From contig CAJXKK010000001.1 of the NCBI GenBank assembly GCA_913055615.1, positions 62,001 through 126,000 of the forward strand: a stretch of DNA of 64,000 nucleotides, in the 5' to 3' direction. Under the pieces are notes generated by a model. It made no database searches. It saw only the letters and a list, made by a program, of their open reading frames with translations, and had not been told where the DNA came from. This stretch comes from an uncultured Ectothiorhodospiraceae bacterium (GTDB taxonomy: Bacteria > Pseudomonadota > Gammaproteobacteria > XJ16 > Halofilaceae). The position numbers and the translations under genes are program-made. Shown here one piece after another: positions 53,499-61,785 of this stretch (position 1 is the stretch's first letter; each line of letters starts with the position of its first letter).

Positions 53499-54206
53499 GT
53501 GAGCGAATTCACGCGCGCATTCGAGCAAGCGGGCAACCTGCTGATCGCACTCGATCCCGACATCTTCGGGATCGTCGCACTTTCGCTGCAGGTCAGCCTG
53601 ACGGCGGTCATCATCGCGACGCTGATCGCGCTGCCGCTGGGCGCCACGTTGGCGCTCACGCGCTTCCCCGGGCGCGGGATCCCGATCACCATACTCAATG
53701 CCTTCATGGGCCTGCCGCCCGTCGTCGTCGGCCTGGCGGTGTACCTGCTCCTGTCGCGGGCGGGCCCGCTCGGCGAATTCGGTCTCCTGTTCACGCCCGG
53801 TGCGATGATCACCGCTCAGGCGATCCTCGTCCTGCCGCTCATCGCGGCACTGACTCGCCAGACGATCGAAGACCTCGCGACGGAATATCGCGAGGATCTG
53901 GCGTCCCTGGGCGCCAACCGCGCGCGGATGCTGCCGACGCTGCTGTGGGAGGGCCGATTCAGCCTGACCACCGGCGTGCTCGCCGGATTCGGCCGCGCCA
54001 TCGCCGAGGTGGGCGCCGTGTTCATTGTCGGCGGCAACATCGACGGCGTTACGCGGGTCATGACCACCGCGATCACACTCGAGACCAGCAAGGGCAACCT
54101 CGGCATGGCGCTCGGCCTCGGCATCATCCTCATCGGCCTGACGATCGGCATCAACGCCATCGCCATGGCGGTCTCGCGCTTCGGACGGCTGCGGTACGGC
54201 GCATGA
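53499..54206 (+). CDS. tupB: ABC transporter permease, tungstate (TupB) type
   Basis: Membrane subunit of a group 6 oxyanion importer. The 235 residues have about five transmembrane helices and the inner-membrane EAA-like loop (YREDLASLGANRARMLPTLLWEGRFSLTTGVLAGFGRAIAEVGAVFIVGGNIDGVTRVMTTAITLETSKGN). The GGNIxGxTRVMTTAI stretch is characteristic of TupB/WtpB rather than ModB. The start is GTG 53499. An AT-rich 178-nt region precedes it, but no clear promoter is visible. No substrate-binding TupA gene is adjacent. Confidence 0.82.
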   Translation: MSEFTRAFEQAGNLLIALDPDIFGIVALSLQVSLTAVIIATLIALPLGATLALTRFPGRGIPITILNAFMGLPPVVVGLAVYLLLSRAGPLGEFGLLFTPGAMITAQAILVLPLIAALTRQTIEDLATEYREDLASLGANRARMLPTLLWEGRFSLTTGVLAGFGRAIAEVGAVFIVGGNIDGVTRVMTTAITLETSKGNLGMALGLGIILIGLTIGINAIAMAVSRFGRLRYGA

Positions 54207-54931
54207 AGGCCCGTGACGACACCCTGTTCCCCGCGCGCCTCGATGACATCGGTTTCGTGGCCGAAGGCAGACAACTGTTGAGCGGCATCACGACCCGCAT
54301 CGGTCGCGTCCCGATCACCGTCCTGCTCGGCCCCAACGGGGCCGGCAAGACGCTGCTCATGCGGATCTGCCGCGGCCTCCTCATACCCACGCGGGGCAGC
54401 GTGAGCTGGGGGAATGCGGATATCGGTCGGCTCGGTGTGCGGGTGGGGTATGTCCCCCAACACCCGGTCATGCTGCGGCGCTCGGTCGAGGCCAATGTCA
54501 CCTATGCGCTCGCGCTCGCCGGCGTACCGCGACAGCGTCGGTCCGAAGCCGCCCGCAGCGCCCTGGCGGCGGTGCGCCTCGAGGGGTTCGCGCGCACCGG
54601 CGCCCGCCGGCTCTCGGGCGGCGAACGTCAGCGGCTCGCGATCGCGCGCGCCTGGTCCCAGCGCCCCGCGGCCCTGCTGATGGACGAACCCGCCTCGCAC
54701 CTGGACCCGGCGGCCACGACATCGATCGAAGAATCGATCGAGGCCGTACGCGACGCCGGCACGCGCATCATCCTCTGCACCCATGACCTCAACCAGGCCC
54801 GGCGGCTCGCCGACGAAGTCGTGTTCATGCACCACGGGCGGATCCTCGAGCAGGCATCGGGATCGGTGTTCTTTGATCGGCCACAGAGCGAGGAGGCGAG
54901 GCGGTTTGTTGCGGGGGAGTTGCTGGTGTGA
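54203..54931 (+). CDS. tupC: ABC transporter ATP-binding protein, tungstate (TupC) type
   Basis: ATPase partner of the preceding permease (ATGA overlap). The 242 residues contain Walker A LGPNGAGKTLLM, Q-loop VGYVPQHPVMLRRSVEANV, signature RLSGGERQRLAIARAW, Walker B ALLMDEPASHLD and the switch His in LCTHDLNQA. It lacks the C-terminal MOP oxyanion-binding domain found in ModC, which supports a Tup-type assignment. Confidence 0.85.
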   Translation: MKARDDTLFPARLDDIGFVAEGRQLLSGITTRIGRVPITVLLGPNGAGKTLLMRICRGLLIPTRGSVSWGNADIGRLGVRVGYVPQHPVMLRRSVEANVTYALALAGVPRQRRSEAARSALAAVRLEGFARTGARRLSGGERQRLAIARAWSQRPAALLMDEPASHLDPAATTSIEESIEAVRDAGTRIILCTHDLNQARRLADEVVFMHHGRILEQASGSVFFDRPQSEEARRFVAGELLV

Positions 54932-54946
54932 CGTGGCTTGGCGGCA

Positions 54947-54982
54947 GGGCCACGGGCCAAGGGCCAAGGGCCAAGGGCCAAG
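54947..54982. repeat. GGGCCAA heptamer tandem repeat
   Basis: Five head-to-tail copies of a 7-nt unit (first copy GGGCCAC, then four GGGCCAA) follow the tupC stop by 15 nt. This is a simple tandem repeat that may vary in copy number by replication slippage. Confidence 0.85.
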
Positions 54983-55646
54983 GTTATTATGTAAGCCGGC
55001 TTTCCCCGGCTCCCGTTGCACTTCGCGCGTGCACCGGCATTCGCCGCCGGGGAATGCCGGCATTGCGCGGTGACGTGCTCCGGGCCGGCATCCAGTGCCG
55101 CGGCACCGCGCGAGGCCGGCCTACGTTCTGCGGTGCATGGCGCGCCAGATGGGAGGAAAACCGCCACGCTGGATCCCGTGCACCACGTCCCGCTCCGCGA
55201 CGGTTTTGACGTCTCCTCCCATCGACGCCGCCGAGCACGGGCGTGGGCGACGGACCAGCCCGGCGCCTCAGCGTCGGGTGGCCGCATGGATACGGCCATG
55301 CGGGCGTCAGGCCAAGGATGGCCTGTCGCCCGCACCCATCGCCCACGCCCGCGCGCAGGGGACCCCGCCGACGTTTTCCTTCGGATGCCCTGAACCCGAA
55401 AGGAGCGGATACAGTCACCGGGAGCGGACGTGACCGGCTATCCCGGGAAAACGGCGGCGGGGCGGCGTCGCCCGGGGCACGCTTTCTTTGGTTCCTTTCT
55501 TTTCGTGCAAAAGAAAGGAACTCGCCGGCGCCAGCCGGCGAAACCCAAACCACGTATCGAACCGCGAAAACACCACACCGAACCGCGACAACCGGGAAGG
55601 GTTGTATGGACGCTCGGACCTCGACGGCGTCGAACTGAAGTCCGAC
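54983..55646. repeat. palindrome-rich gap between tupC and the HTH-PBP regulator
   Basis: No gene is supported in these 664 nt. Four elements are visible. First, 54986-55127 carries GCCGGC-type motifs ending in GGCCGGCCTACG, related to those near 9490 and 13515. Second, 13-nt perfect inverted arms CGGGCGTGGGCGA lie at 55238-55250 and 55339-55351. Third, a perfect 13-nt hairpin GTTCCTTTCTTTT/AAAAGAAAGGAAC with a 5-nt loop spans 55491-55521. Fourth, a GCCGGCG inverted pair lies near 55524-55540. Hairpins of the third kind are dispersed in many proteobacterial genomes. They often create spurious short reading frames, which I reject here. Confidence 0.75.
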
Positions 55647-56531
55647 CTACGCCGCGTTGTAATGCACCGCCCCGGTCCCACTGAGGTCATAACCGCCCAG
55701 CGTAGCCGCACGCTCGGCAAACCGCCGCGTCCGCGTAATGGCGAGCAGCGCCTGGAACGGCGGCTCGAAGTAATCCCGGCGCCCGACCAGCAGATCGAAG
55801 CGCTCATCGGCGAGCGGCAGGAATTCCAGCCCGGCCTCGCGGGCGGCGGCCTCGATGCCCAGCCCGGCGTCAGCGTGCCCCGCATGAACCTCGCGGGCGA
55901 CGTCGTTCTCATTGATGGCCGGCTCGTCGACGATCGCCAGATCGGCGCGTGCGATACCCGCCTCCTCCAGCAGGCGATCAAGCCGCAACCGGCTGCCGGC
56001 GCCGGGCTGGCGATCGATCAGGCGCGCGCCCCTGGTCACGAGATCGGCCAGGCCGGCGATCCCGAGCGGATCCCCCGGGGCGACCATCAGCCCCTGACGC
56101 CGTCGCGCCCATTCGATCAGGACCGGTTCGCGGCCCGTACCGGCCTCGCGCACCGCGGAAACATTGTCCTCCATACCTTGCGAATCGGGTATATGCAGAC
56201 CCGCCGTGACGGCCTCGTTCCGGGCGAAGCGGCTCAACCCATCAAGGCTCCCGCCGAACAGCAGCGCGAGACCGCAACCGGAGGCCTGTACCGCCCACTC
56301 AAGCAGCGGGTCGTGGCTGCCGGCGACAACCGGGGCCGGTGTCGGGCGCATCTCGTGCGCGCCACCCTCGCCGTGCTCCAGCAGCCAGCGGTCGATCAAC
56401 GCCTTAGGGAACAGCCACTTGCCGGTCACGCGCGTACAGGGGATCGCGCCGGTGCGCACGAGTTCATAGACCTTGCGCTCCTTGAGCCGCAGGTACTCGG
56501 CTACCTCGCGCGTCGTCATCAGTTGCTGCAT
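55647..56531 (-). CDS. HTH (excisionase-type) regulator fused to a periplasmic-binding-like domain
   Basis: A 294-residue one-component regulator. The N terminus (MMTTREVAEYLRLKERKVYELVRTGAIPCTRVTGKWLFPKALIDRWL-like, residues 5-52) is an excisionase/MerR-like winged HTH. Residues about 65-294 form a substrate-binding-protein-like domain (PBP-like, PF12727 type) found with molybdate and tungstate genes, starting VVAGSHDPLLEWAVQASGCGLALLFGGS. It has no signal peptide, so it senses a ligand in the cytoplasm. It converges on tupBC across a 715-nt repeat region. Sensing tungstate or molybdate and controlling tupBC is inferred from context. The start was placed at 56531 by the HTH. Confidence 0.82.
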   Translation of the reverse strand: MQQLMTTREVAEYLRLKERKVYELVRTGAIPCTRVTGKWLFPKALIDRWLLEHGEGGAHEMRPTPAPVVAGSHDPLLEWAVQASGCGLALLFGGSLDGLSRFARNEAVTAGLHIPDSQGMEDNVSAVREAGTGREPVLIEWARRRQGLMVAPGDPLGIAGLADLVTRGARLIDRQPGAGSRLRLDRLLEEAGIARADLAIVDEPAINENDVAREVHAGHADAGLGIEAAAREAGLEFLPLADERFDLLVGRRDYFEPPFQALLAITRTRRFAERAATLGGYDLSGTGAVHYNAA

Positions 56532-56565
56532 GGCGGCCTCCGCAGACCGTGCATCACCATCGCGA

Positions 56566-57111
56566 TCAGATGCTGAAGGCGTGCTTCCGGTAGTAACGCA
56601 GCTCGGCGATCGAATCGCGGATATCATCCAGCGCCAGGTGACTGCCCTCCTTGCTGATGCCCTCGAGCAGAGCCGGCGACCAGCGGCTGACCAGTTCCTT
56701 GACCGAGCTGACATCCAGATTGCGGTAGTGGAAGAAGGACTCCAGATCGGGCATCAGGCGGGCGAGGAATCGACGATCCTGACAGATACTGTTGCCGCAC
56801 ATCGGTGATTCGCCCGCGACGACCCACTCGCGGAGGAAATCGAGCGTACGGCCCTCGGCCGCCGCATAACCGATCGTGGATTCCAGCACCCGCCGGGTCA
56901 GCCCGGACTGACCGTGCTGGCGCGTATTCCAGTCGTCCATGGATTCCATTACCCGTTCGGGCTGGTTGATCGCGAGCACCGGTCCCTCCGCGAGGATCTC
57001 CAGCTCACTGTCAGTGACGATGGTCGCGATCTCGATGATGGCATCGCGACGGGTGTCGAGCCCGGTCATCTCGAGGTCGATCCAGATCAGACGCTGCGTG
57101 GCGTCGGTCAT
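56566..57111 (-). CDS. orn: oligoribonuclease
   Basis: DEDD-family 3'-5' exonuclease that degrades 2-5-nt RNA and pGpG from cyclic-di-GMP. The 181 residues have [12 protein letters not shown] (first Asp/Glu, about 8-19). [16 protein letters not shown], the [13 protein letters not shown] motif and the C-terminal [21 protein letters not shown] follow. It is divergent from the M48 protease and 34 nt upstream of the HTH-PBP regulator on the same strand. Confidence 0.96.
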   Translation of the reverse strand: MTDATQRLIWIDLEMTGLDTRRDAIIEIATIVTDSELEILAEGPVLAINQPERVMESMDDWNTRQHGQSGLTRRVLESTIGYAAAEGRTLDFLREWVVAGESPMCGNSICQDRRFLARLMPDLESFFHYRNLDVSSVKELVSRWSPALLEGISKEGSHLALDDIRDSIAELRYYRKHAFSI

Positions 57112-57175
57112 TCTGTTTCCCGGTATTCGAAGGGGTTGCTATTCTAGCAACACGCTCCCGCCTGTACGCGAACAC

Positions 57176-58423
57176 ATGCATGCATTGACCGCCCTTTTCG
57201 TTGTGGCCCTCGTGGCCTCGACTGGCCTCCGGCTTTGGCTCGCCCGGCGCCAGATCGATTCGGTGCACCGCTACCGCGGGCACGTGCCCGAGGCGTTCGC
57301 CGACACGATCACGCCGGAGACACACCGCCATGCCGCCGATTACTCGGTCGCGCGCACGCGCCTCGGTGCCGTCGATACGGCTGTGGAGGCGATCGTGCTC
57401 CTCGGCTGGACACTCGCGGGCGGTCTCGCCGCCGTGGATCAGGCATGGCGGGCGCTGGAACTGCCGCCGATGGTCACCGGCATCGGCGTGCTCGCAACGA
57501 TTGTGGTCGTCGGCGCCGCGATCGACCTGCCCCTGCGCGTTTGGCGCACGTTCGGAATCGAGGCCCGCTTCGGCTTCAACCGGACGACGCCCGGGCTGTT
57601 CATGGCCGATCAGCTGCGCACCGCCGGTCTCCTGCTTGTGCTCGGCATACCGCTGGCCGCCGTCATCCTGTGGCTGATGCAGGCCGCCGGCAGCGGCTGG
57701 TGGCTCTACGCCTGGGCCGTCTGGCTGGGCTTTAATCTTTTGATGGTGTGGGCCTGGCCAGCCTTTATCGCCCCGCTGTTCAACCGCTTTACGCCGCTCG
57801 AAGACACCGGCCTGCGCACGCGGATCGAGGGCCTGCTCAAGCGCTGCGGGTTTGCCAGCAACGGGGTCTACGTTATCGACGGCTCACGCCGATCCGGCCA
57901 CGGCAACGCGTACTTCAGCGGCCTCGGACGCAACAAGCGCATCGTGTTCTTCGACACGCTGCTTGCGCAGCTCGATGCCGATGAGGTCGAGGCGGTACTG
58001 GCGCACGAGCTCGGCCATTTCCGGCATCACCACATCGCGAAGAACATCGCCCTGATGGCGCTCGCCAGTCTTGGCGGCCTGGCCCTGCTCGCCTGGCTAA
58101 TGGAACGGCCCTGGTTCTATACTGCGCTTGGCGTCCCCACGCCCTCGATACATGCGGCGCTGGCGCTGTTCATGCTGGTGCTGCCGGTTTTCACTTTCTT
58201 CCTGCAGCCGCTGTTCGCCTGGCTGTCGCGCCGCCACGAGTTCGAGGCCGACGCCTTCGCGGCCACGCAGTGCCGGGCCGACCACCTGGTCAATGCGCTT
58301 GTCGACCTGTACCGCGAGAACGCGAACACCCTGACGCCCGACCCGATCTGGTCGGCCTTCCACGATTCACACCCGCCGGCGGCGGAGCGGATCGCGCACC
58401 TGCGCCGCCAGCAAAACGGATAG
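57176..58423 (+). CDS. M48 family (Ste24-like) membrane metalloprotease
   Basis: A 415-residue CAAX prenyl protease 1-like (Ste24) membrane protein with about seven transmembrane helices. The zinc motif HELGH is at about residues 277-281 (LAHELGHFRHHHIAKN), and the third ligand Glu is in RRHEFEADAFA near residue 357. Bacterial homologues likely act in membrane protein quality control, though substrates are unknown. It is divergent from orn, a common pairing in gammaproteobacteria. The start at 57176 gives an N-terminal membrane helix. Confidence 0.93.
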   Translation: MHALTALFVVALVASTGLRLWLARRQIDSVHRYRGHVPEAFADTITPETHRHAADYSVARTRLGAVDTAVEAIVLLGWTLAGGLAAVDQAWRALELPPMVTGIGVLATIVVVGAAIDLPLRVWRTFGIEARFGFNRTTPGLFMADQLRTAGLLLVLGIPLAAVILWLMQAAGSGWWLYAWAVWLGFNLLMVWAWPAFIAPLFNRFTPLEDTGLRTRIEGLLKRCGFASNGVYVIDGSRRSGHGNAYFSGLGRNKRIVFFDTLLAQLDADEVEAVLAHELGHFRHHHIAKNIALMALASLGGLALLAWLMERPWFYTALGVPTPSIHAALALFMLVLPVFTFFLQPLFAWLSRRHEFEADAFAATQCRADHLVNALVDLYRENANTLTPDPIWSAFHDSHPPAAERIAHLRRQQNG

Positions 58424-58534
58424 ACCAGGTGGGGGATTTCGCTGGCAGTTTGAGGCACCACGCGCGGGCACCGTACAATCACGGTGACACATGGCGGCAG
58501 CGCCGCCGACATTGGACGGCTTTGAGGCATTCCC

Positions 58535-58876
58535 ATGAGCGAAGAGCAACTGACCGAACGCAAATGTCAGGCCTGCGAAGGCGGGGTATCCCCGCTCGAG
58601 CGCGGTGAGGCGGAGAAGCTCCTGGCGCGCGTCCACGAGGACTGGGCCATCTCGGACGATGACCGGGTGATCACGCGCACCTTCAAGTTCCGGAATTACT
58701 ACCACACGATCGCATTCGTGAACGCCCTGGCCTGGATCGCGAACCGCGAGGACCACCACCCGGACCTGGAGGTCGGTTACAACCGCTGCGTGGTGAAATT
58801 CTCGACGCATTCGATCGGCGGTCTGTCGGACAACGACTTCATCTGCGCGGCCAAGGCGGACGCCCTGCTCGACTGA
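58535..58876 (+). CDS. phhB: pterin-4a-carbinolamine dehydratase
   Basis: Recycles tetrahydrobiopterin-type cofactor for aromatic amino acid hydroxylases. It may have other roles where none exists. The 113 residues start MSEEQLTERKCQACEGGVSPLERGEAEKLL and contain the signature EDHHPDLEVGYNRCVVKFSTHSIGGLSDNDF with the catalytic His pair. No phenylalanine hydroxylase gene is nearby. The conserved CxxC (CQAC) near the N terminus is frequent in bacterial members. Confidence 0.94.
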   Translation: MSEEQLTERKCQACEGGVSPLERGEAEKLLARVHEDWAISDDDRVITRTFKFRNYYHTIAFVNALAWIANREDHHPDLEVGYNRCVVKFSTHSIGGLSDNDFICAAKADALLD

Positions 58877-59045
58877 GGGCGCGGGGTCCCAGGAACCGGC
58901 CGAGTGTGTATACTGGCGGCTTTGGGCCGTATATGGGCCGGTCCATCCGACCGGCCCGAAAAAGCATGCGGACAACTCGTCGACAAACGGTGGTACGAAT
59001 CGCCCCGCGGGCAATCGACACACCCGGACGCGGAGAACAGGATCG

Positions 59046-59378
59046 ATGACGAAAAGACGCGCGAGCGCGCTCGCGGCAACGCTGGCCGGGCTGCTGGTCG
59101 CCGGTGCCGTCCACGCCGAAGGGGACCCGGAGAAGGGACGGTACGCGTCGCAGACCTGTCTCGGCTGCCATGGCATACCCGACCAGGCGAACGTCTATCC
59201 CACGTACATGGTGCCGAAGATCGGCGGACAGCATTCCGAGTACATCGTTTCCGCCCTCGAAGCGTACCGTTCGGGCGACCGCACGCACCCGACGATGCAG
59301 GCCCAGGCCCGCGCCCTGAGTGAGCAGGAAATCCAGGATATCGCGGCGTATTTCGCGTCGATCGATCAGCCCCGCTAA
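59046..59378 (+). CDS. periplasmic monoheme cytochrome c (c4-half-like)
   Basis: A 110-residue precursor with a signal peptide (about 1-24, ending VHA before EGDPEKG). Heme-binding Cys38-Leu-Gly-Cys41-His42 is present, and Met84 in HPTMQAQARALS is the likely axial ligand. The fold order (heme site, PKIGGQH, Met, QEIQDIAAYFASI) matches one half of diheme cytochrome c4. It is followed after 26 nt by a second similar gene. It probably carries electrons to a terminal oxidase or reductase, but the partner is not in the window. Confidence 0.9.
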   Translation: MTKRRASALAATLAGLLVAGAVHAEGDPEKGRYASQTCLGCHGIPDQANVYPTYMVPKIGGQHSEYIVSALEAYRSGDRTHPTMQAQARALSEQEIQDIAAYFASIDQPR

Positions 59379-59404
59379 ATCGATACGCCTTCGAGGACCC
59401 CGTC

Positions 59405-59758
59405 ATGCAGCGAATTTCCGTATTCTTCGCGACCGCCGCACTGATGATGCTGGCCACCCTGAGCACTGCCCATGCGGCCGGCGACCCCGAGGCGGGCAGG
59501 GAGAAATCGCAGACCTGCGCCGCCTGTCACGGCGAGAAGGGCAACTCGCAGAACGCCATGTACCCGAAACTCGCGGGCCAGCACCCGAGCTATCTCTACG
59601 TAACGCTCAAGCAATACAAATCCGGCGAGCGCGACAACGCGATCATGAGCGGTCAGGTCACCCAACTCTCTGACCAGGATATGCGCGATCTCGCCGCGTA
59701 TTACGGCAGTCTCGAGGGTGACCTCTATACGTTGCCACTGCGGGATGGCGGTCAGTAG
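59405..59758 (+). CDS. periplasmic monoheme cytochrome c (c4-half-like)
   Basis: A 117-residue precursor with a signal peptide (about 1-24, ending AHA before AGDPEAG). Heme site Cys38-Ala-Ala-Cys41-His42 and likely axial Met81 (NAIMSGQVTQLS) are visible. PKLAGQHPSYLYVTLKQYKSGERDNAIM is close to cytochrome c4. The heme positions coincide with the upstream gene, so the two look like the products of one duplication kept as separate proteins. Only 26 nt separate them, so cotranscription is likely. Confidence 0.9.
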   Translation: MQRISVFFATAALMMLATLSTAHAAGDPEAGREKSQTCAACHGEKGNSQNAMYPKLAGQHPSYLYVTLKQYKSGERDNAIMSGQVTQLSDQDMRDLAAYYGSLEGDLYTLPLRDGGQ

Positions 59759-59782
59759 GCATCCGGTGACGGGGGACGGCCC

Positions 59783-60661
59783 GTGCCGTTCGCCGCCCGA
59801 GCGCCCCGCATTCCACAGGGCCTTGTGGCTACCATCGCCGCGCTCGTCCTCGGCGCGGCACTCGTCTATGCCCTGATCGCCGCCTTGCTGTTCGTGTTTC
59901 AGCAAGGACTGGTGTTCTTCCCCACCCGCGGCGATTACCCGGCCACACCCGATTTCATCGACCTGTCATGGCACGATGTCAGCCTCACGGCCGATGACGG
60001 TACAGACATCGCCGCGTGGTTCGTCGACGGGCCCGATGACGATGGCCCGATCGTGCTGTTCTTCCATGGCAACGCCGGTGACATGTCGCATCGCCTCGCC
60101 ACCGTGGGTGCATTGCATGAACTCGGCGCGGCGACCCTTATGATCGACTACCGCGGTTACGGGCGCAGCGACGGCAGTCCGGATGAGCACGGCCTGTACC
60201 GGGACGCCCGGGCCGCGTGGCGCTGGCTGACCGGGGACGCCGCCTACGCCCCCGGTCGAATCGTCGTCTTCGGGCGCTCGCTGGGCGGCTCGGTGGCCGC
60301 ATGGCTCGCCGCGCGGCATAAGCCCGCCGGTTTGGTGCTCGAGTCGCCCTTTACATCGCTACCCGATCTCGCCGCCCATCACTACCCCTGGCTGCCGGCC
60401 CGCTGGCTGGCACGCTATGAATTCGATACGGAGGCGGCCATCGCCCGCACTGATTGCCCCGTGCTGATCGCGCACTCGCGCGATGACGAGATCGTGCCGT
60501 TCCGGCACGCCGAAGCGCTCGCCGGCGTACGCCCCGAAGCGACCCGGCGGGTGCGGCTGAGCGGTTCGCACAACGATCCGTCACTGGAACTGAACGCCGA
60601 CTGGCGACAGGCGCTCCGCGGGTTCATTCACCGCCATACAGTCATGGCCGCCAAACAGTGA
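59783..60661 (+). CDS. alpha/beta hydrolase (BEM46-like), membrane-anchored
   Basis: A 292-residue alpha/beta hydrolase with an N-terminal hydrophobic helix (about 14-38), then LFFHGNAGDMSHRLA (oxyanion loop). The nucleophile Ser lies in VFGRSLGGSVAAWLA, the Asp in HSRDDEIVPF and the His in GSHNDPSLE. The family (YfhR/BEM46-like) has unknown physiological substrates. The start is GTG 59783. It overlaps the MOT1-type transporter as GTGA, so the two are translationally coupled. Confidence 0.88.
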   Translation: MPFAARAPRIPQGLVATIAALVLGAALVYALIAALLFVFQQGLVFFPTRGDYPATPDFIDLSWHDVSLTADDGTDIAAWFVDGPDDDGPIVLFFHGNAGDMSHRLATVGALHELGAATLMIDYRGYGRSDGSPDEHGLYRDARAAWRWLTGDAAYAPGRIVVFGRSLGGSVAAWLAARHKPAGLVLESPFTSLPDLAAHHYPWLPARWLARYEFDTEAAIARTDCPVLIAHSRDDEIVPFRHAEALAGVRPEATRRVRLSGSHNDPSLELNADWRQALRGFIHRHTVMAAKQ

Positions 60662-61785
60662 ATACCGCCGACCAGCGTGTGCGACCGCTGCGCGAACTGG
60701 CCGGGGCCTGTGGCGACATCGGCACCTTCCTGCCCCTGACCATCGGCGCGATCATGGTGGGCGGGCTGCCTGCCGGCAGCGTCCTCGCAGGCTTCGGGAT
60801 CGCCTACCTGCTTACGGCCGGCTTCTTCCGGGTGCCGATCCCGGTCCAGCCAATGAAGGTTGCCGGCGCCGTGCTCGTGACAAGCGCACCGGCGCTCGAC
60901 GCCGTGATCGGTGGCGGGCTTGCCCTCGCGGTCGTGTTCCTGCTGCTGGGGACCGGCAAACTGATCACGCGCCTCGCGCGGCTGGTCCCGGCGCCGGTGA
61001 TCGCCGCATTGCAGGCAGGGCTCGGGCTCAGCCTAGGCTGGAAGGCATTGGGTATGCTGGCCGCCAACCCGCTCACCGGGTTCCTGCTGGCGGCCCTGGC
61101 CGCGGCCCTGCTCCTGTGGCGGCCCCAATGGCCGATCGCGCTGATCGTACTCGGCGCCGGCCTGGCCGCCCTGCCGTGGATTGGCGAAGCGGCACCGGCC
61201 ACGGTCCCGGCCGGGGATCTGATCGCACCCCGGCTGCCGGGTATCGACGCGCTCATCACGGGTATCGTCCTGATCACCCTGCCGCAGATCCCGCTCACGC
61301 TCACCAACGCGATCATCGTCACCGAGCGGGTCGGCCGCGAATACTATCCCGACGCGCAGCGCGTGCGGATGCGGCGGCTGTCCGTAACGACCGGACTGAT
61401 GAATCTGGTCACCGCACCGTTTGGCGCGATGCCGATGTGTCATGGCGCCGGCGGTGTGGCCGCCCATTACCGCTTCGGCGCCCGTAGCTGGCCCGCGCCA
61501 GCCGGCCTGGGGATCACCCTGCTGGGCCTCGGGCTGTTCGCGGCCGCCGATACCACACGGCTGCTGGCGCATATCCCCGACGCCGCGCTGGGCACCCTGC
61601 TGCTGATCCCGGCGATCGATCTCGTGCGGATCGTGCGTCCCTCGCAGTACGCGCGGACCGATCAGGCGTTCATCGTGCTTCTCGCCGCCGTGGCCATCGC
61701 GTCCCCTGCGCTCGCGTTCGTGCTCGGGTTGATCGCTATACCGTTGTGGTATCGCTTCCGTGACGCCGCCTCAGGCCACGATTGA
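60658..61785 (+). CDS. MOT1-type molybdate/sulfate transporter
   Basis: A 375-residue membrane protein with about ten transmembrane helices, of the sulfate permease-like MOT1 family known from plant and bacterial molybdate uptake. It contains LAGACGDIGTFLPLTIG near the N terminus, PIPVQPMKVAGAVLVTSAP, QIPLTLTNAIIVTERVGREYYPDA, and MPMCHGAGGVAAHYRFGARS. These are the PxPVQPMK and PxCHGAGG motifs of the family. No STAS domain is present. The GTG start overlaps the hydrolase stop. A tungstate-type ABC pair lies 6 kb away, so group 6 oxyanion uptake is a theme of this end of the window. Confidence 0.88.
   Translation: MNTADQRVRPLRELAGACGDIGTFLPLTIGAIMVGGLPAGSVLAGFGIAYLLTAGFFRVPIPVQPMKVAGAVLVTSAPALDAVIGGGLALAVVFLLLGTGKLITRLARLVPAPVIAALQAGLGLSLGWKALGMLAANPLTGFLLAALAAALLLWRPQWPIALIVLGAGLAALPWIGEAAPATVPAGDLIAPRLPGIDALITGIVLITLPQIPLTLTNAIIVTERVGREYYPDAQRVRMRRLSVTTGLMNLVTAPFGAMPMCHGAGGVAAHYRFGARSWPAPAGLGITLLGLGLFAAADTTRLLAHIPDAALGTLLLIPAIDLVRIVRPSQYARTDQAFIVLLAAVAIASPALAFVLGLIAIPLWYRFRDAASGHD

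Noticed and set aside
54987-55553. Short frames such as one starting MVWVSPAGAGEFLSFARKERNQ in the tup gap
   Set aside because: They are read through the AAAAGAAAGGAAC hairpin, a repeat that creates similar spurious frames in many genomes.
58909-58914. TATACT as a promoter -10 for the cytochrome genes
   Set aside because: No acceptable -35 lies 16-18 nt upstream and there is no extended -10.
58935-58975. GGGCCGGTC/GACCGGCCC hairpin after phhB as a terminator
   Set aside because: On the plus strand an A-run rather than a T-run follows, so it does not fit a rho-independent terminator for phhB.
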